Source: Chryseosolibacter sp040902445 (GTDB lineage: Bacteria; Bacteroidota; Bacteroidia; Cytophagales; Cyclobacteriaceae). Taken from it: a stretch of 22,619 nucleotides of DNA. The first letter of the stretch is position 1. Each line of letters begins with the position of its first letter. The position numbers and the translations under genes are program-made. The stretch covers positions 1-22,619 of the forward strand of contig JBBDXJ010000207.1 in assembly GCA_040902445.1 (NCBI GenBank), written 5' to 3'. This document shows, piece by piece, positions 6,718-15,093 of this stretch. Under the pieces are notes generated by a model, which saw only the letters and a list, made by a program, of their open reading frames with translations, was not told the DNA's origin and did not search any database.

Positions 6718-7989
6718 CTAATACTTCACCAGTTTGTTTTCTTTTGACCATATCACACGGGCGGTCCAGACAGTGCCATCAGCACCGCGTGGATGCGGTG
6801 TGTCGCCTACCATAAACTCGGCATCAGTGACCCATGACTCGTCCTTTGTGATCGCGGAAGCGCCGAAATTGCCAAGCATCACACCGCGCTCCGGCATGAG
6901 TGCCTGTTCGGTTGCACGCATTACCTGTAATTTGACCGGATCCACTTGCGCCAAAAATATGGGGGCACGGTTGCGCGCTATATGATCGTTATTTGCGCCC
7001 TTCCGTGTGTAGGATAAAAACAATCCATCGCTATGCACCAGCCAATGTGCCTGGGTATTATAGCTGCCTAACTCCTGGCCGTCATCAAACATCCAGGGTT
7101 TAAACGGAGCCCAGAGAAAACCATCTTTGCTGGTTGTCACATAGGCTTTAAAATTATTCCTCATGGTGAGAAAATACTTCCCTTTAAAAAGTGCAAGCGA
7201 AGGTTCTCCCAGGCCGCGACCGCCTTTTATGGTCATCTCATCTCCATGTCGCACGTATGATAATGTGGTCCCATCGAATGAGCATTCCAGAACAGTGACC
7301 GAAGATTCATCTGACCCCGGCCCGCTAAAATAAATTGGCAGAAGAATTTTTCCGTCAGGTTTGACGAGCCACTGCACACAACCTGGATTAACCAGATAAA
7401 ACTTCGAATTGGCATCAGGAACATTAGCGATCATTTTCCACGGTGTCCAGGAATTCGTTGCCGGATCATAAACAGCATAGGCAGCATCATGCGACCGCGG
7501 CTTATCAAGCAATTGCTTTCCTTGTTTACTGTAACGCACTTTTATTCCGATAGCCAGGAGTTTACCTGTCTTTTCATGCCAGCCGGGTGTAACATCAGCA
7601 ACACTCACTGTTGTACTGTCAGCTTCAAATTGCCACGCTAATTCCGGAATTTCCGTAGGCCCGGCCCATGTTTTTCCAAGATCATCCGTGCGCATATAAT
7701 ACATGCCGGAATAGTAGTCACTAACCACAAGATGCTTTTGAATAGTCATTATCACAGCAGGGTTGCCGTCTCTTCCAAATCCAGGAATAGCAGCAGCCCT
7801 TGGATGAAACCAGCAAAATTTTGTATTGAGTTCCTGGTGCGCAACATCGGTCACAACTTGAAATGAAAGCCGTTGAGATTGGTGCGACTGCTTCTCATAA
7901 AACCCGGAGAGTATAATTGCAGCCCCAGGAAAAAAGGATAGCCTTAGTATGGCGATCACGGAGAAATAATGTTTCTTTTTAAGTAACAT
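6718..7989 (-). CDS. Sialidase-like BNR/Asp-box protein, divergent member
   Basis: This 423-residue exported protein has N-terminal hydrophobic segment HYFSVIAILRLSFFPGAAIILSG (8-29). It resembles PF13088 (BNR_2) sialidase-like six-bladed propellers: a HPRAAAIP segment at 62-69 with Arg64 reminiscent of the sialidase RIP motif, an Asp-box TDDLGKTW at 101-108, a degenerate Asp-box near 287-293, GEPSL (Glu262) and MRNN (Arg277). It is the last gene of the operon, 22 bp after the SDR gene, and clearly different from the other sialidase-like genes of the locus. A start at 8037 would overlap the SDR gene and precede the hydrophobic segment with polar residues, so I chose 7989. Activity on true sialic acid is not proven; related propellers act on other acidic sugars or have no known activity. 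Confidence 0.82.
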   Translation of the reverse strand: MLLKKKHYFSVIAILRLSFFPGAAIILSGFYEKQSHQSQRLSFQVVTDVAHQELNTKFCWFHPRAAAIPGFGRDGNPAVIMTIQKHLVVSDYYSGMYYMRTDDLGKTWAGPTEIPELAWQFEADSTTVSVADVTPGWHEKTGKLLAIGIKVRYSKQGKQLLDKPRSHDAAYAVYDPATNSWTPWKMIANVPDANSKFYLVNPGCVQWLVKPDGKILLPIYFSGPGSDESSVTVLECSFDGTTLSYVRHGDEMTIKGGRGLGEPSLALFKGKYFLTMRNNFKAYVTTSKDGFLWAPFKPWMFDDGQELGSYNTQAHWLVHSDGLFLSYTRKGANNDHIARNRAPIFLAQVDPVKLQVMRATEQALMPERGVMLGNFGASAITKDESWVTDAEFMVGDTPHPRGADGTVWTARVIWSKENKLVKY

Positions 7990-8011
7990 GTGTAATTCAG
8001 TTTTGTTTTCC

Positions 8012-8794
8012 TTACCAGCTTGTCCAACCGCCATCAACCATCAGGTTGTGTCCGGTAACATAAGCAGAAGCATCCGACGCCAGAAAGACGACCGGGCCTT
8101 TGATATCATCATCTTCTGCGAATCTTTTTAATGGGGTAAGCCGCAGGTAGTTTTCAATAAACTCTTCCGGTAATTTACTCTCTCTGATCCCTGGTCCGTA
8201 CCCTCCGGGGCTAATACAATTCGCACGGATATTAAATTTTCCGTAATAGTTAGCAATCCATTTGGTAAAGCCGACCATCCCCCATTTTTCAAATGTATAG
8301 GTTACCGGGCTGCTCATTCCGGTATCACCATAGACCGGAAAATTTGGTCCCACGGCACCCTGAATGGAGCTGATGTTAATAATATTTCCTTGCTTTTGCT
8401 CTACCATTATTTTAATCACTGCTTTTGTCAGCAACATCAGTCCGGTGTAATTTATAAGCTGCGATTTTTCGAGATCCGTCTTTGAGATCAGGCCAAGGTC
8501 TTTTGCGCCTTCGCGTGAGACTGCATTGTTGACCAGGATATCAATGCGGCCATGCTGTTCATAAATTTTCTCTATGAACCCCGCGATTGATTTTTCATCA
8601 CCCATATCCAGGAACATTCCCTGTGCTTTCCATTTTTTCTTTTGCAGTTCACGTGCGTAGGTCTCGCATTTTCCGCTGTCGCGGGAAGCAATGATGACCT
8701 GCGCTCCCGCTTGCGCCAGTGCCTGTGAGATCGACTTGCCATAGAGGCCGGCCCCTCCCGTAACAACTGCGATTTTACCATCTAATTTGAACAT
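8012..8794 (-). CDS. SDR family NAD(P)-dependent oxidoreductase
   Basis: This is a 260-residue classical short-chain dehydrogenase/reductase, normal length. It shows the nucleotide-binding motif TGGAGLYG (12-19), NNA (89-91), a structural Asn115, catalytic Ser142/143, and Tyr166-x-x-x-Lys170; SPGG follows at 195-198 and VDGG at 253-256. TGGAG-L-G variants together with a VYG-x-TGM-x-SPV segment before the catalytic Tyr (154-164) recall SDRs found beside sugar- and nonulosonate-metabolism genes, so a sugar or sugar-acid dehydrogenase role is likely; the exact substrate is not readable. It lacks a signal peptide and so is cytoplasmic, unlike the surrounding exported proteins. The start at 8794 leaves 16 bp to the esterase gene; an in-frame ATG at 8827 overlaps the esterase stop and adds 11 residues before the Rossmann strand. 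Confidence 0.88.
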   Translation of the reverse strand: MFKLDGKIAVVTGGAGLYGKSISQALAQAGAQVIIASRDSGKCETYARELQKKKWKAQGMFLDMGDEKSIAGFIEKIYEQHGRIDILVNNAVSREGAKDLGLISKTDLEKSQLINYTGLMLLTKAVIKIMVEQKQGNIINISSIQGAVGPNFPVYGDTGMSSPVTYTFEKWGMVGFTKWIANYYGKFNIRANCISPGGYGPGIRESKLPEEFIENYLRLTPLKRFAEDDDIKGPVVFLASDASAYVTGHNLMVDGGWTSW

Positions 8795-8810
8795 TACTAA
8801 ATCTTTTTTT

Positions 8811-9626
8811 CTAATGTTCTCCTTCATAATACGGACCTCCGCACGTAGGGGCAGCCGGATCGAATATTGACAGTTCCCGGAACATCAGCCGGGCTATTTC
8901 GGAGTGACCTTCGCCATCCGGATGCAAGGGATCATTTAACCACTCATTGTATACTTTGACGGAATTATTTTCCAAACTTTCCTGCCAATGGCGGTAATTG
9001 TCTACCAGAATTACTTTTTCTTTTGAGCAGATATTTCTGATTATAGGAATGTATTCCGGTAAACTGGACCGTACAGGATCTTTCTCGATAATGATTATAT
9101 TTGGAGTGTGAAGGATAGGTATCGCACTAAGATCGCGGATTCCTTTCACTAATTTGTAAAGATTTTCTTCAAATAACGGCAGCGGCACTCTCGTTTTCGC
9201 ACAGTCGTTGGTACCGATCATCAACGATACAACCGCAGGCTTAAACTGCTTGATCCGCCAGTCGAAATCATTGAGGATCGTCTGAGTGGTGTTTCCACTT
9301 ATTCCAGTATTGATGACCACATCCCGAGTCCTTCCGAGTTCCCATCGGATGCGTTCCGCAAAAATTTCCGGATAAGAGCGGTAACCCTGCGTATGTTTGG
9401 CCCCATGGGTAATACTGTCGCCGGTAAATACCCAGATCAAAGGGGGAGTCTTTTGTTTTAAAAGCTCGGAAATCCGCACCTTATCCGGAACATCCTGAAA
9501 GGAAAAAATACCCGGTCGTTTAGATTTTTCACGGTCGGCAGATAATGACATCAAAGTTAATGGTACGCCGGCCAGGCATAAAGACCGTTCAAAAAATTTT
9601 CTTCTCGAAAATTTATTTGTTTTCAT
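8811..9626 (-). CDS. TAT-exported SGNH/GDSL-family esterase
   Basis: This 271-residue protein starts with a twin-arginine signal (SRRKFFE at 7-13, followed by a hydrophobic core to about 30). The SGNH blocks are complete: GDSITHG (Ser71), GISGNTT (Gly111), GTND (Asn140) and DPLHPDGEGH (Asp232, His235). Such enzymes remove acetyl or other acyl groups from carbohydrates; in a locus with sialidase-like proteins a sialate or sugar O-acetylesterase role is attractive but inferred. It is followed at 16 bp by the SDR gene and preceded by a gap of about 250 bp, so it may start a sub-operon. The family assignment is firm. Confidence 0.88.
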   Translation of the reverse strand: MKTNKFSRRKFFERSLCLAGVPLTLMSLSADREKSKRPGIFSFQDVPDKVRISELLKQKTPPLIWVFTGDSITHGAKHTQGYRSYPEIFAERIRWELGRTRDVVINTGISGNTTQTILNDFDWRIKQFKPAVVSLMIGTNDCAKTRVPLPLFEENLYKLVKGIRDLSAIPILHTPNIIIIEKDPVRSSLPEYIPIIRNICSKEKVILVDNYRHWQESLENNSVKVYNEWLNDPLHPDGEGHSEIARLMFRELSIFDPAAPTCGGPYYEGEH

Positions 9627-9878
9627 ACAGATGTATTTTTGAAGCGCAATACTTTTGATAAAAACTAATAAAAGTCAAAAGGCTCTCTTGTGTCTTTATA
9701 AATCGTTCACAGCTCTATACTTGAATTTCATTTCCAATAAGGTAATAAGGTTGGTAATTGTTTGTTATCGTTTGTTACTAAGGTAATAAGGTTAGGAATG
9801 AATGACCAGAAACAATTCACGACCTCTAAACCTATTTTACAAAAAGTAATGATGTTGCAAACTTAAATAATCAGAATG
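9627..9878. promoter_or_regulatory. Longest gap inside the operon, with direct repeats
   Basis: This 252-bp gap contains two copies of TAAGGTAATAAGGTT(G/A)GG (9738-9754 and 9779-9796), 41 bp apart, with a tandem TTTGTTATCG/TTTGTTACTA between them. The direct repeats could be binding sites for a regulator or a structural spacer between two transcription units. No -33/-7 promoter pair can be assigned with confidence and no intrinsic terminator is visible. Confidence 0.35.
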
Positions 9879-10778
9879 CTAGCCAAGTGCAAATATTCTG
9901 TTCTTTACTTTCACGGTTGCCATTTTGGAATAATGATAGACGGTCCCAACTTGTTTATCCCCTTCTTTTATAGCCGTAGGCGCCTCTATTACAAAGTCGG
10001 CAAAATTAGATTTATTGAAGGCAATAAATGCCAGGTTCAGGCATTTGATCTGCGGATCATATTTTTTTGACAGGTCGGGGAAAGCAAGTGGTCCGGTATC
10101 AACCTGGTACATTTTTTTCGGATGGCTGATATTCATGGTCTTGCAGGGAGCTTCAATCAGCGCGCGAAGTCCGGTTTCGTCATTTTGAAATTCCGTCTGG
10201 GTAACGATGGGAATTCCCGCTGCCGTAGCATCGCGTATTTTTTCAAAGGTGTCCAGTTCAGTGACTACTTTTGGAACGGGCGTATATATTACGGGATTGC
10301 CTCCCCACATTTCCTCCATCTTCTTCATCGATTGATAACCTTCCCCGCGCTTGTTAGAATGGCGGCGGAAGACCAGCACATGGCCTTCTCCAAAAATGGG
10401 AAGAAAATCATAATTCTCTTTATAAAACAAATCGGTTTCGCCAAAGGTGTTTTCGCTTTTGCAGGATGCGCCCTGATAATAGACGTTAGTTTTACCTGAT
10501 TTGATATCGGTAATGATTGTGCGACTTTCAATCCACATTCTTACTGAATTGAATTCAGCCGTGTTGCAGAAAAAGGATTGACCATAATCTATACAGGAAT
10601 TCGGATCCGTTTCCGTTGAGGATTTACCGGAAGACTCCTTCGTACAGGCAATTGCAGTGGGAAAAACCATGGCGGTTAAAATCCCTTTTTTAAGAAATTT
10701 TCGCCGTGAGGCTTCTGTATTCTGCCCCGGGATTTCAGCTTTGTTTTTTGCTTTGTCATTTTCATTATTCTTATTCAT
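9879..10778 (-). CDS. TAT-type lipoprotein of unknown function
   Basis: This 299-residue protein has a twin-arginine motif (SRRKFLKKG, Arg25-Arg26), a hydrophobic core GILTAMVFPTAIA and a lipobox AIAC (Cys45), so it is predicted to be exported folded and anchored by lipid. The mature part has Cys at 62, 71, 106, 212 and 246, a GEGHVLVFRRH segment at 130-140, ALIEAPCKTMNISHP at 206-220, and a beta-rich C-terminus. I do not recognise the family. TAT export suggests folding or cofactor binding before export; the neighbouring esterase also uses TAT. It lies 66 bp after the last close sialidase-like gene and before the esterase, so a role in the same glycan pathway (binding, accessory, or enzymatic) is inferred only from position. 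Confidence 0.75.
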   Translation of the reverse strand: MNKNNENDKAKNKAEIPGQNTEASRRKFLKKGILTAMVFPTAIACTKESSGKSSTETDPNSCIDYGQSFFCNTAEFNSVRMWIESRTIITDIKSGKTNVYYQGASCKSENTFGETDLFYKENYDFLPIFGEGHVLVFRRHSNKRGEGYQSMKKMEEMWGGNPVIYTPVPKVVTELDTFEKIRDATAAGIPIVTQTEFQNDETGLRALIEAPCKTMNISHPKKMYQVDTGPLAFPDLSKKYDPQIKCLNLAFIAFNKSNFADFVIEAPTAIKEGDKQVGTVYHYSKMATVKVKNRIFALG

Positions 10779-10844
10779 GTGACGATTTTTGACTGTGTGT
10801 ATTTGATTATTTTCTTAAATAAGTCAGACAGGTTGATCTTCGGT

Positions 10845-11969
10845 TTAATTATAGATCCAATCCATGTCAATCTTTTTCACAGTTACCCCTACCGTTGACC
10901 AGTCGAAATAACCCAGGAGCACATCCTTATCGGTAAAATGTATAGCCGTATAGCAATAGGATCCTTTTGGATCGTTTTCCAAAGTCTTGTTATTGGTCCA
11001 TGTTTTTCCTTCGTCTTTGGAGACGGCGATGTTCAGGGGCGTGCGTTTCTGATCTGCACCGTTATCGTTCCATATAACAAGAAGGTCGCCTGTTGAAGGT
11101 ATTCTGGCTATTGATGCAGGAGAGCACGGCGATTTCAGATTTCCAGGCTCCACCGCGCTCCAGGTTTCACCTTTATCCTGTGACCAGGAGAAATACTGAA
11201 CATTGGACATTGTACGGGCAAACAATAAGATGCTTCCGTCTTTTAATTCGATCAATCCTGGTTCCTGTGTTACGACCTTCTGAGGATTGGGAACCTCCGC
11301 GCTAACTTTCCAGGTGGTGCCATCATCGTCTGAGTAGTAGCTCCAAAGACGGCCTATTCTGGCAAAGATCGTATCGCCCGGACTTTGGTGTAGTGATACG
11401 GCCAATAGAAGCCTGCCATTCTTTAATTGAATGACACGATTATTGTTGAGGACAAAATAACCTTGCCTGTCTGTTATGCACGGCCGTGGTTCACTCCATG
11501 TCTTTGCTTCATCATCCGAAATTCGCATCATAGGGATACAATCGGAGGTGGAATTTTTCTTCAGATAAAACAATGCGATTTTACCGTTTTGCATCCTGAG
11601 CAGAGACACGGACATAACATTCATGGTCCCTTCCTGGTCAACAATCTTCACATCTTCTTCAGTCCAGGTTGTGCCATTGTCAGAAGAATATCTTCCTGCG
11701 AGGTATGCACTTGCGTGATCATCGTTGGACGTTCCGGTATAATGCGAATAAATATAAAGGATACGTCCGTCTTTGAGCGTGATAAAATCGCCTTCGCTGT
11801 TTCGCGGGTTGTCCGCACCCGTAGTTAGTTTGAGAACATCCGCAACCGGAATATTATCTTCGTTATTATCGGCGGATTTGTTTTGGCAACCGACTGCCAT
11901 TACCGATAAGATGGCGCATGTCAAAAACAGATTCTGCTTTTTTAGAAAATCAATTATTGAAGATTTCAT
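10845..11969 (-). CDS. Sialidase-like Asp-box lipoprotein, close paralogue 3
   Basis: This 374-residue protein has a lipoprotein signal (core FLTCAILSVMAVGC, Cys28). It belongs to the BNR/sialidase-like propeller superfamily with five Asp-boxes: SSDNGTTW 95-102, SDDEAKTW 151-158, SDDDGTTW 213-220, SQDKGETW 263-270, SKDEGKTW 317-324. Candidate active-site residues conserved across the three close paralogues are Arg56 (NPRNSEGDF), Arg178 (NNNRV), Glu236 (QEPG), Arg252 and the Tyr338/340 pair; these resemble the Arg/Glu/Tyr set of GH33-type sialidases, but no biochemical claim follows. It differs from its paralogues by lacking the 'GHCAG' segment near the C-terminus (LLGYFDWS here). Upstream in-frame ATGs at 11996 and 11987 exist; 11969 fits the signal peptide best. 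Confidence 0.85.
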   Translation of the reverse strand: MKSSIIDFLKKQNLFLTCAILSVMAVGCQNKSADNNEDNIPVADVLKLTTGADNPRNSEGDFITLKDGRILYIYSHYTGTSNDDHASAYLAGRYSSDNGTTWTEEDVKIVDQEGTMNVMSVSLLRMQNGKIALFYLKKNSTSDCIPMMRISDDEAKTWSEPRPCITDRQGYFVLNNNRVIQLKNGRLLLAVSLHQSPGDTIFARIGRLWSYYSDDDGTTWKVSAEVPNPQKVVTQEPGLIELKDGSILLFARTMSNVQYFSWSQDKGETWSAVEPGNLKSPCSPASIARIPSTGDLLVIWNDNGADQKRTPLNIAVSKDEGKTWTNNKTLENDPKGSYCYTAIHFTDKDVLLGYFDWSTVGVTVKKIDMDWIYN

Positions 11970-12044
11970 GAAAGTTTTTATATACATAGTATTCATTTGG
12001 GTAATTAAATAAAGTATCAGTGAGGATGGCTTTCCGCAATCGAT

Positions 12045-13172
12045 CTATTGATAAATCCAATCCAGGCTTAATTTTGTGATCTGCGTGACAGCGAGGCCTG
12101 TACCCTTGGGCCTGTTGCCCGCACAATGGCCGAGCAGAACATTTTTGTCTGTAAAATGAATCGCTATATAACAATACCATCCGTCCGGGTCATCCTCAAC
12201 ATTTTTTATCTTTTCCCACGTTTTGCCTTCATCCTTTGAGATGGCTATAGTAAGGGGTGTGCGTTTACCTTTTATTGCGGGATCTTCCCCTCCGTTGTTA
12301 TTCCAAACCAGCAACAGATCGCCTGTTGACGGAATTCTTTCGATTGAGGCAGGAGAGACCGGGGATTTGATACTGCTGCGTTCAACGGCGCTCCACGTTT
12401 CGCCATTGTCTTTGGAAAGAGACCTGCATTGCACTCCGGCATTCGAGCGTATCAACATTAAAATATTTCCATCCTTAAGTTCGACGATGCCGGGCTCCTG
12501 GGTCAAAAAGTTTTCAGGGTTAGGAACTTCTATTCCTGATTTCCAGCTTCTGCCATTGTCATCTGAATAATAGCTCCACAGACTACCTTTGTTCAGCGAT
12601 GATCCTTCAGCAATGTTGTAGAGGTTAACAGTCATTAGTAACCTTCCGTTCTTCAATTGGATTACCCTGTTGTTGTTGAGAACAAAGTAACCTTCTTTAT
12701 CGGCAATACACGGCTGGGGTTCGCTCCATGTTTTTGCTTCATCATTTGAGAAGCGCACCATTGGTATGCAATCCGTTACTGAATTTTTCCGCAGATAAAA
12801 TAATGCTATCTCACCGGTTTTCAAACGCAGCAATGAAACAGACATCACATTCATCGTGCCCTCCTGATCCACAATTTTGACATCTTCCGGAGTCCACGTT
12901 TTTCCTCCGTCGCTGGAATACCTTCCCGCAAGAAAGGCGGGATCGTGGTCTCCGCCCTTGTTACCGAAATAATGGCTATAAACAAAAAGGATGCGGCCGT
13001 CCTTTAAGGCAATAAAGTCACCTTCGCTGTTGCGCGGATTACCTTCCCCGGGCTCAAGCCGGAGCGCAATACTTTTGCCAGGTTCCTGATCACTGGTTAC
13101 AGAATGCACCTTGCATCCGGATAACGTCGCCACTATTCCAATCAGGAAACCTATAATGATTATTTTTCGCAT
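12045..13172 (-). CDS. Sialidase-like Asp-box lipoprotein, close paralogue 2
   Basis: This 375-residue protein has a lipoprotein signal (IGIVATLSGC, Cys20). Five Asp-boxes are evenly spread: SSDGGKTW 86-93, SNDEAKTW 142-149 (Ala for Gly), SDDNGRSW 203-210, SKDNGETW 253-260, SKDEGKTW 312-319. The conserved candidate catalytic set is Arg47, Arg169, Glu226, Arg242 and Tyr333/335. It is highly similar along its full length to the genes at 10845-11969 and 15094-16233, so these arose by tandem duplication. It starts 10 bp after the stop of the divergent propeller gene at 13183, implying co-transcription. Being surface- or periplasm-anchored, it probably acts on the substrate before or just after SusCD uptake. 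Confidence 0.87.
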   Translation of the reverse strand: MRKIIIIGFLIGIVATLSGCKVHSVTSDQEPGKSIALRLEPGEGNPRNSEGDFIALKDGRILFVYSHYFGNKGGDHDPAFLAGRYSSDGGKTWTPEDVKIVDQEGTMNVMSVSLLRLKTGEIALFYLRKNSVTDCIPMVRFSNDEAKTWSEPQPCIADKEGYFVLNNNRVIQLKNGRLLMTVNLYNIAEGSSLNKGSLWSYYSDDNGRSWKSGIEVPNPENFLTQEPGIVELKDGNILMLIRSNAGVQCRSLSKDNGETWSAVERSSIKSPVSPASIERIPSTGDLLLVWNNNGGEDPAIKGKRTPLTIAISKDEGKTWEKIKNVEDDPDGWYCYIAIHFTDKNVLLGHCAGNRPKGTGLAVTQITKLSLDWIYQ

Positions 13173-13182
13173 CGATCTAATT

Positions 13183-14394
13183 TTACTTGTTTAAGAAATC
13201 TTTCTCATGAAGTTTGACACTGAGATATCCGGCAAACGGAGCATACGACGTTGTTACCCAAATTTCTCCCGGTCTTGCTTCAAAAACGCGCGGATATGAC
13301 AAGTTTTTTCCTTTGCTGTTTTCAGTAATTCTCGCGATAACAACAGGTTTGCTCCAGGTCTTGCCATCGTCATCAGAAAACATGACCGACAGCTCTCCCC
13401 GGTGATTGCTGTGGCGAACTTCAGAAGATATGCCATCGCCTCCGCTTAAAGGATATTCATTCTTACCTTCCGGATAAACCCGGTTCCACACGAGGAACAG
13501 CCGGCCGCTTTTCAGTCTTTGGAGCAAACCGGGCGCGGAGCTTGCATCAATGTTTGTGGGTTTGAATTTTTTCCAGATAAACCCTTCATTATCGGAATAA
13601 GCTTCCCAGAACACTCCCCAGTTTGTGCGCATCAGCATCCATAAGCGTCCATCCCCGAGTTGCTCGATGGTAGCTTCGGTGACACCGCTGTGATGTCCCA
13701 CACCGCCGAGGTCGATGACATTAGAACGAACCCAGTTTAGACCGTTGGTCTTTGAGGTATAGGTTATCACGGTATGATGACCGGGATTATGCCGCATCAT
13801 CATCGAGCTGAGAACAACATTACCATTTTTGGTTTCAATCATATCCCGGTTTGCCCCGGTCCATTCATCATGGAGCTTTTGAAGGTCCTGCCAGGTCTTT
13901 CCGTCGTCAAGGCTGCGAATGGCATAGGTGGGTGCAGTGGCACCCGGTGAATCAGCAATATCATTTTGCCAATTCCAGTTTGCTATTTCCTTACCATTCG
14001 CAAAAGCGAGAATAATAACTCCGCTGCTTGTACGGATCATAGCCCTTTCCACCCGGATATCGAATCGCGCGGTATCAGCAAACATCGGGTAAGTTGTCCA
14101 GGTCTTCCCTTCATCCTTACTGATACAACTCATATTTCTTTCAATGGTAAGAAGATTCCCATTGCCCAGACGAACAAACGGACCGGTTTTCAACCCGGGG
14201 ATTTCCTCAGCCTTATCGTGAATCCAATAACCGTTGGAGGTAATTTTCCCTCCGCCCTGAGACTTAGAATTGTTTCGGCCGTCATTGCCTTTAGCATTCG
14301 TCGATTGTGCAGAAACCGCATACGAAGTCATGAGTGCGGCGCTTACAATGAATGTAACCCGGAGCCATTTGCAGATTGAAGATTTGTGATTCAT
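13183..14394 (-). CDS. Sialidase-like Asp-box secreted protein, divergent member with classical signal peptide
   Basis: This 403-residue protein has a type I signal (WLRVTFIVSAALMTSYAVSA|Q, cut near 29/30) instead of a lipobox, followed by a low-complexity Asn/Ser/Gly linker to about 50. Asp-boxes: SKDEGKTW 92-99, SLDDGKTW 161-168, a degenerate SDNEGFIW 267-274, and SDDDGKTW 340-347. GVTEATIEQLGDGRLWMLMRTNWG at 237-260 supplies a Glu and an Arg (256) in the positions typical of sialidase-like propellers. HNPGHH at 202-207 is a His-rich stretch not shared with the paralogues. It is only distantly related to the 374-379-residue proteins and may cleave a different linkage or be freely secreted/periplasmic. 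Confidence 0.83.
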   Translation of the reverse strand: MNHKSSICKWLRVTFIVSAALMTSYAVSAQSTNAKGNDGRNNSKSQGGGKITSNGYWIHDKAEEIPGLKTGPFVRLGNGNLLTIERNMSCISKDEGKTWTTYPMFADTARFDIRVERAMIRTSSGVIILAFANGKEIANWNWQNDIADSPGATAPTYAIRSLDDGKTWQDLQKLHDEWTGANRDMIETKNGNVVLSSMMMRHNPGHHTVITYTSKTNGLNWVRSNVIDLGGVGHHSGVTEATIEQLGDGRLWMLMRTNWGVFWEAYSDNEGFIWKKFKPTNIDASSAPGLLQRLKSGRLFLVWNRVYPEGKNEYPLSGGDGISSEVRHSNHRGELSVMFSDDDGKTWSKPVVIARITENSKGKNLSYPRVFEARPGEIWVTTSYAPFAGYLSVKLHEKDFLNK

Positions 14395-14504
14395 TTCAAG
14401 GATTAGGCTAATTATTCACCAATTTTTTTACGTTTATAACGCGGGGCCCACACGTTCATATCAACGGTGTCCTGCATTTAATATTTCATTATTTTCCCAA
14501 CTGC

Positions 14505-15030
14505 TTATTGATAGAACCATTCCGCAGGCAGGTTCTTAAGTTTAAGTGACAGACCTCCTTTGTAGTTGAAGTATGTAATGAGGGCGTTGCCATCGACCCA
14601 TGTAACAGCAGGGTACGCCCATAAATCATCGGGTGTATCTTCGAGGTTGCGGAAGTTTTCCCATGTTTCGCCTTCATTTTTCGATATGGCAGAAGTAAGG
14701 GGATTGCGTGTATTTCTCGCTCCATGAGCGGCCCGCATCGGTTGAAATTTTTCCCCTTATGCGCGCTGGCCCATGATCTTCACCATCTCCGGCATAGAAC
14801 TCTGTCCATCCCAGCAGCAGAGAACTATCCTTGAGAAAAACAATCGCGGCTTCACTGTTGCGGGGATTTTGAGGACCCACCGGTGCAACGAAATATTCGA
14901 AAGTATCTTTTTGTGTTGTATTATCGTCAATTGCAGTATTCGGTGTGGAACGATTCATACAACCCAACCCGAGGCCAGTCAGCAAACAACAAGTAATGAT
15001 AGTTCTCCAATGAATTGTATTCTTTTTCAT
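14505..15030 (-). pseudogene. Sialidase-like gene collapsed by a large internal deletion
   Basis: Two frames encode the two ends of one protein. The N-terminal part has a lipoprotein signal (LLTGLGLGC), NPRNSEAAIVFLKDSSLLLG and the first Asp-box STDAGRSW. Immediately after it, in another frame, comes the C-terminal part starting TRNPLTSAISKNEGETW (equivalent to the last Asp-box) and ending AEWFYQ, parallel to DWIYQ of the paralogues. Blades between the first and last Asp-boxes, roughly 200 residues, are missing. The join lies near 14712-14725. Because both borders fall at Asp-box coding repeats, recombination or slippage between similar box sequences is a plausible cause. The remnant comes from a further subfamily, not from a recent copy of its neighbours. 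No functional protein is expected. Confidence 0.85.
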
Positions 15031-15093
15031 CGTTTGCGGTTTATAGTAATAACAAGCTGTGATGTGCCATCATGAAAAAACTTCTTGAAGCGA

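Noticed and set aside
13966..14379. Plus-strand 137-codon open frame antisense to the 403-residue propeller gene
   Set aside because: Shadow of a well-supported gene; no family features.
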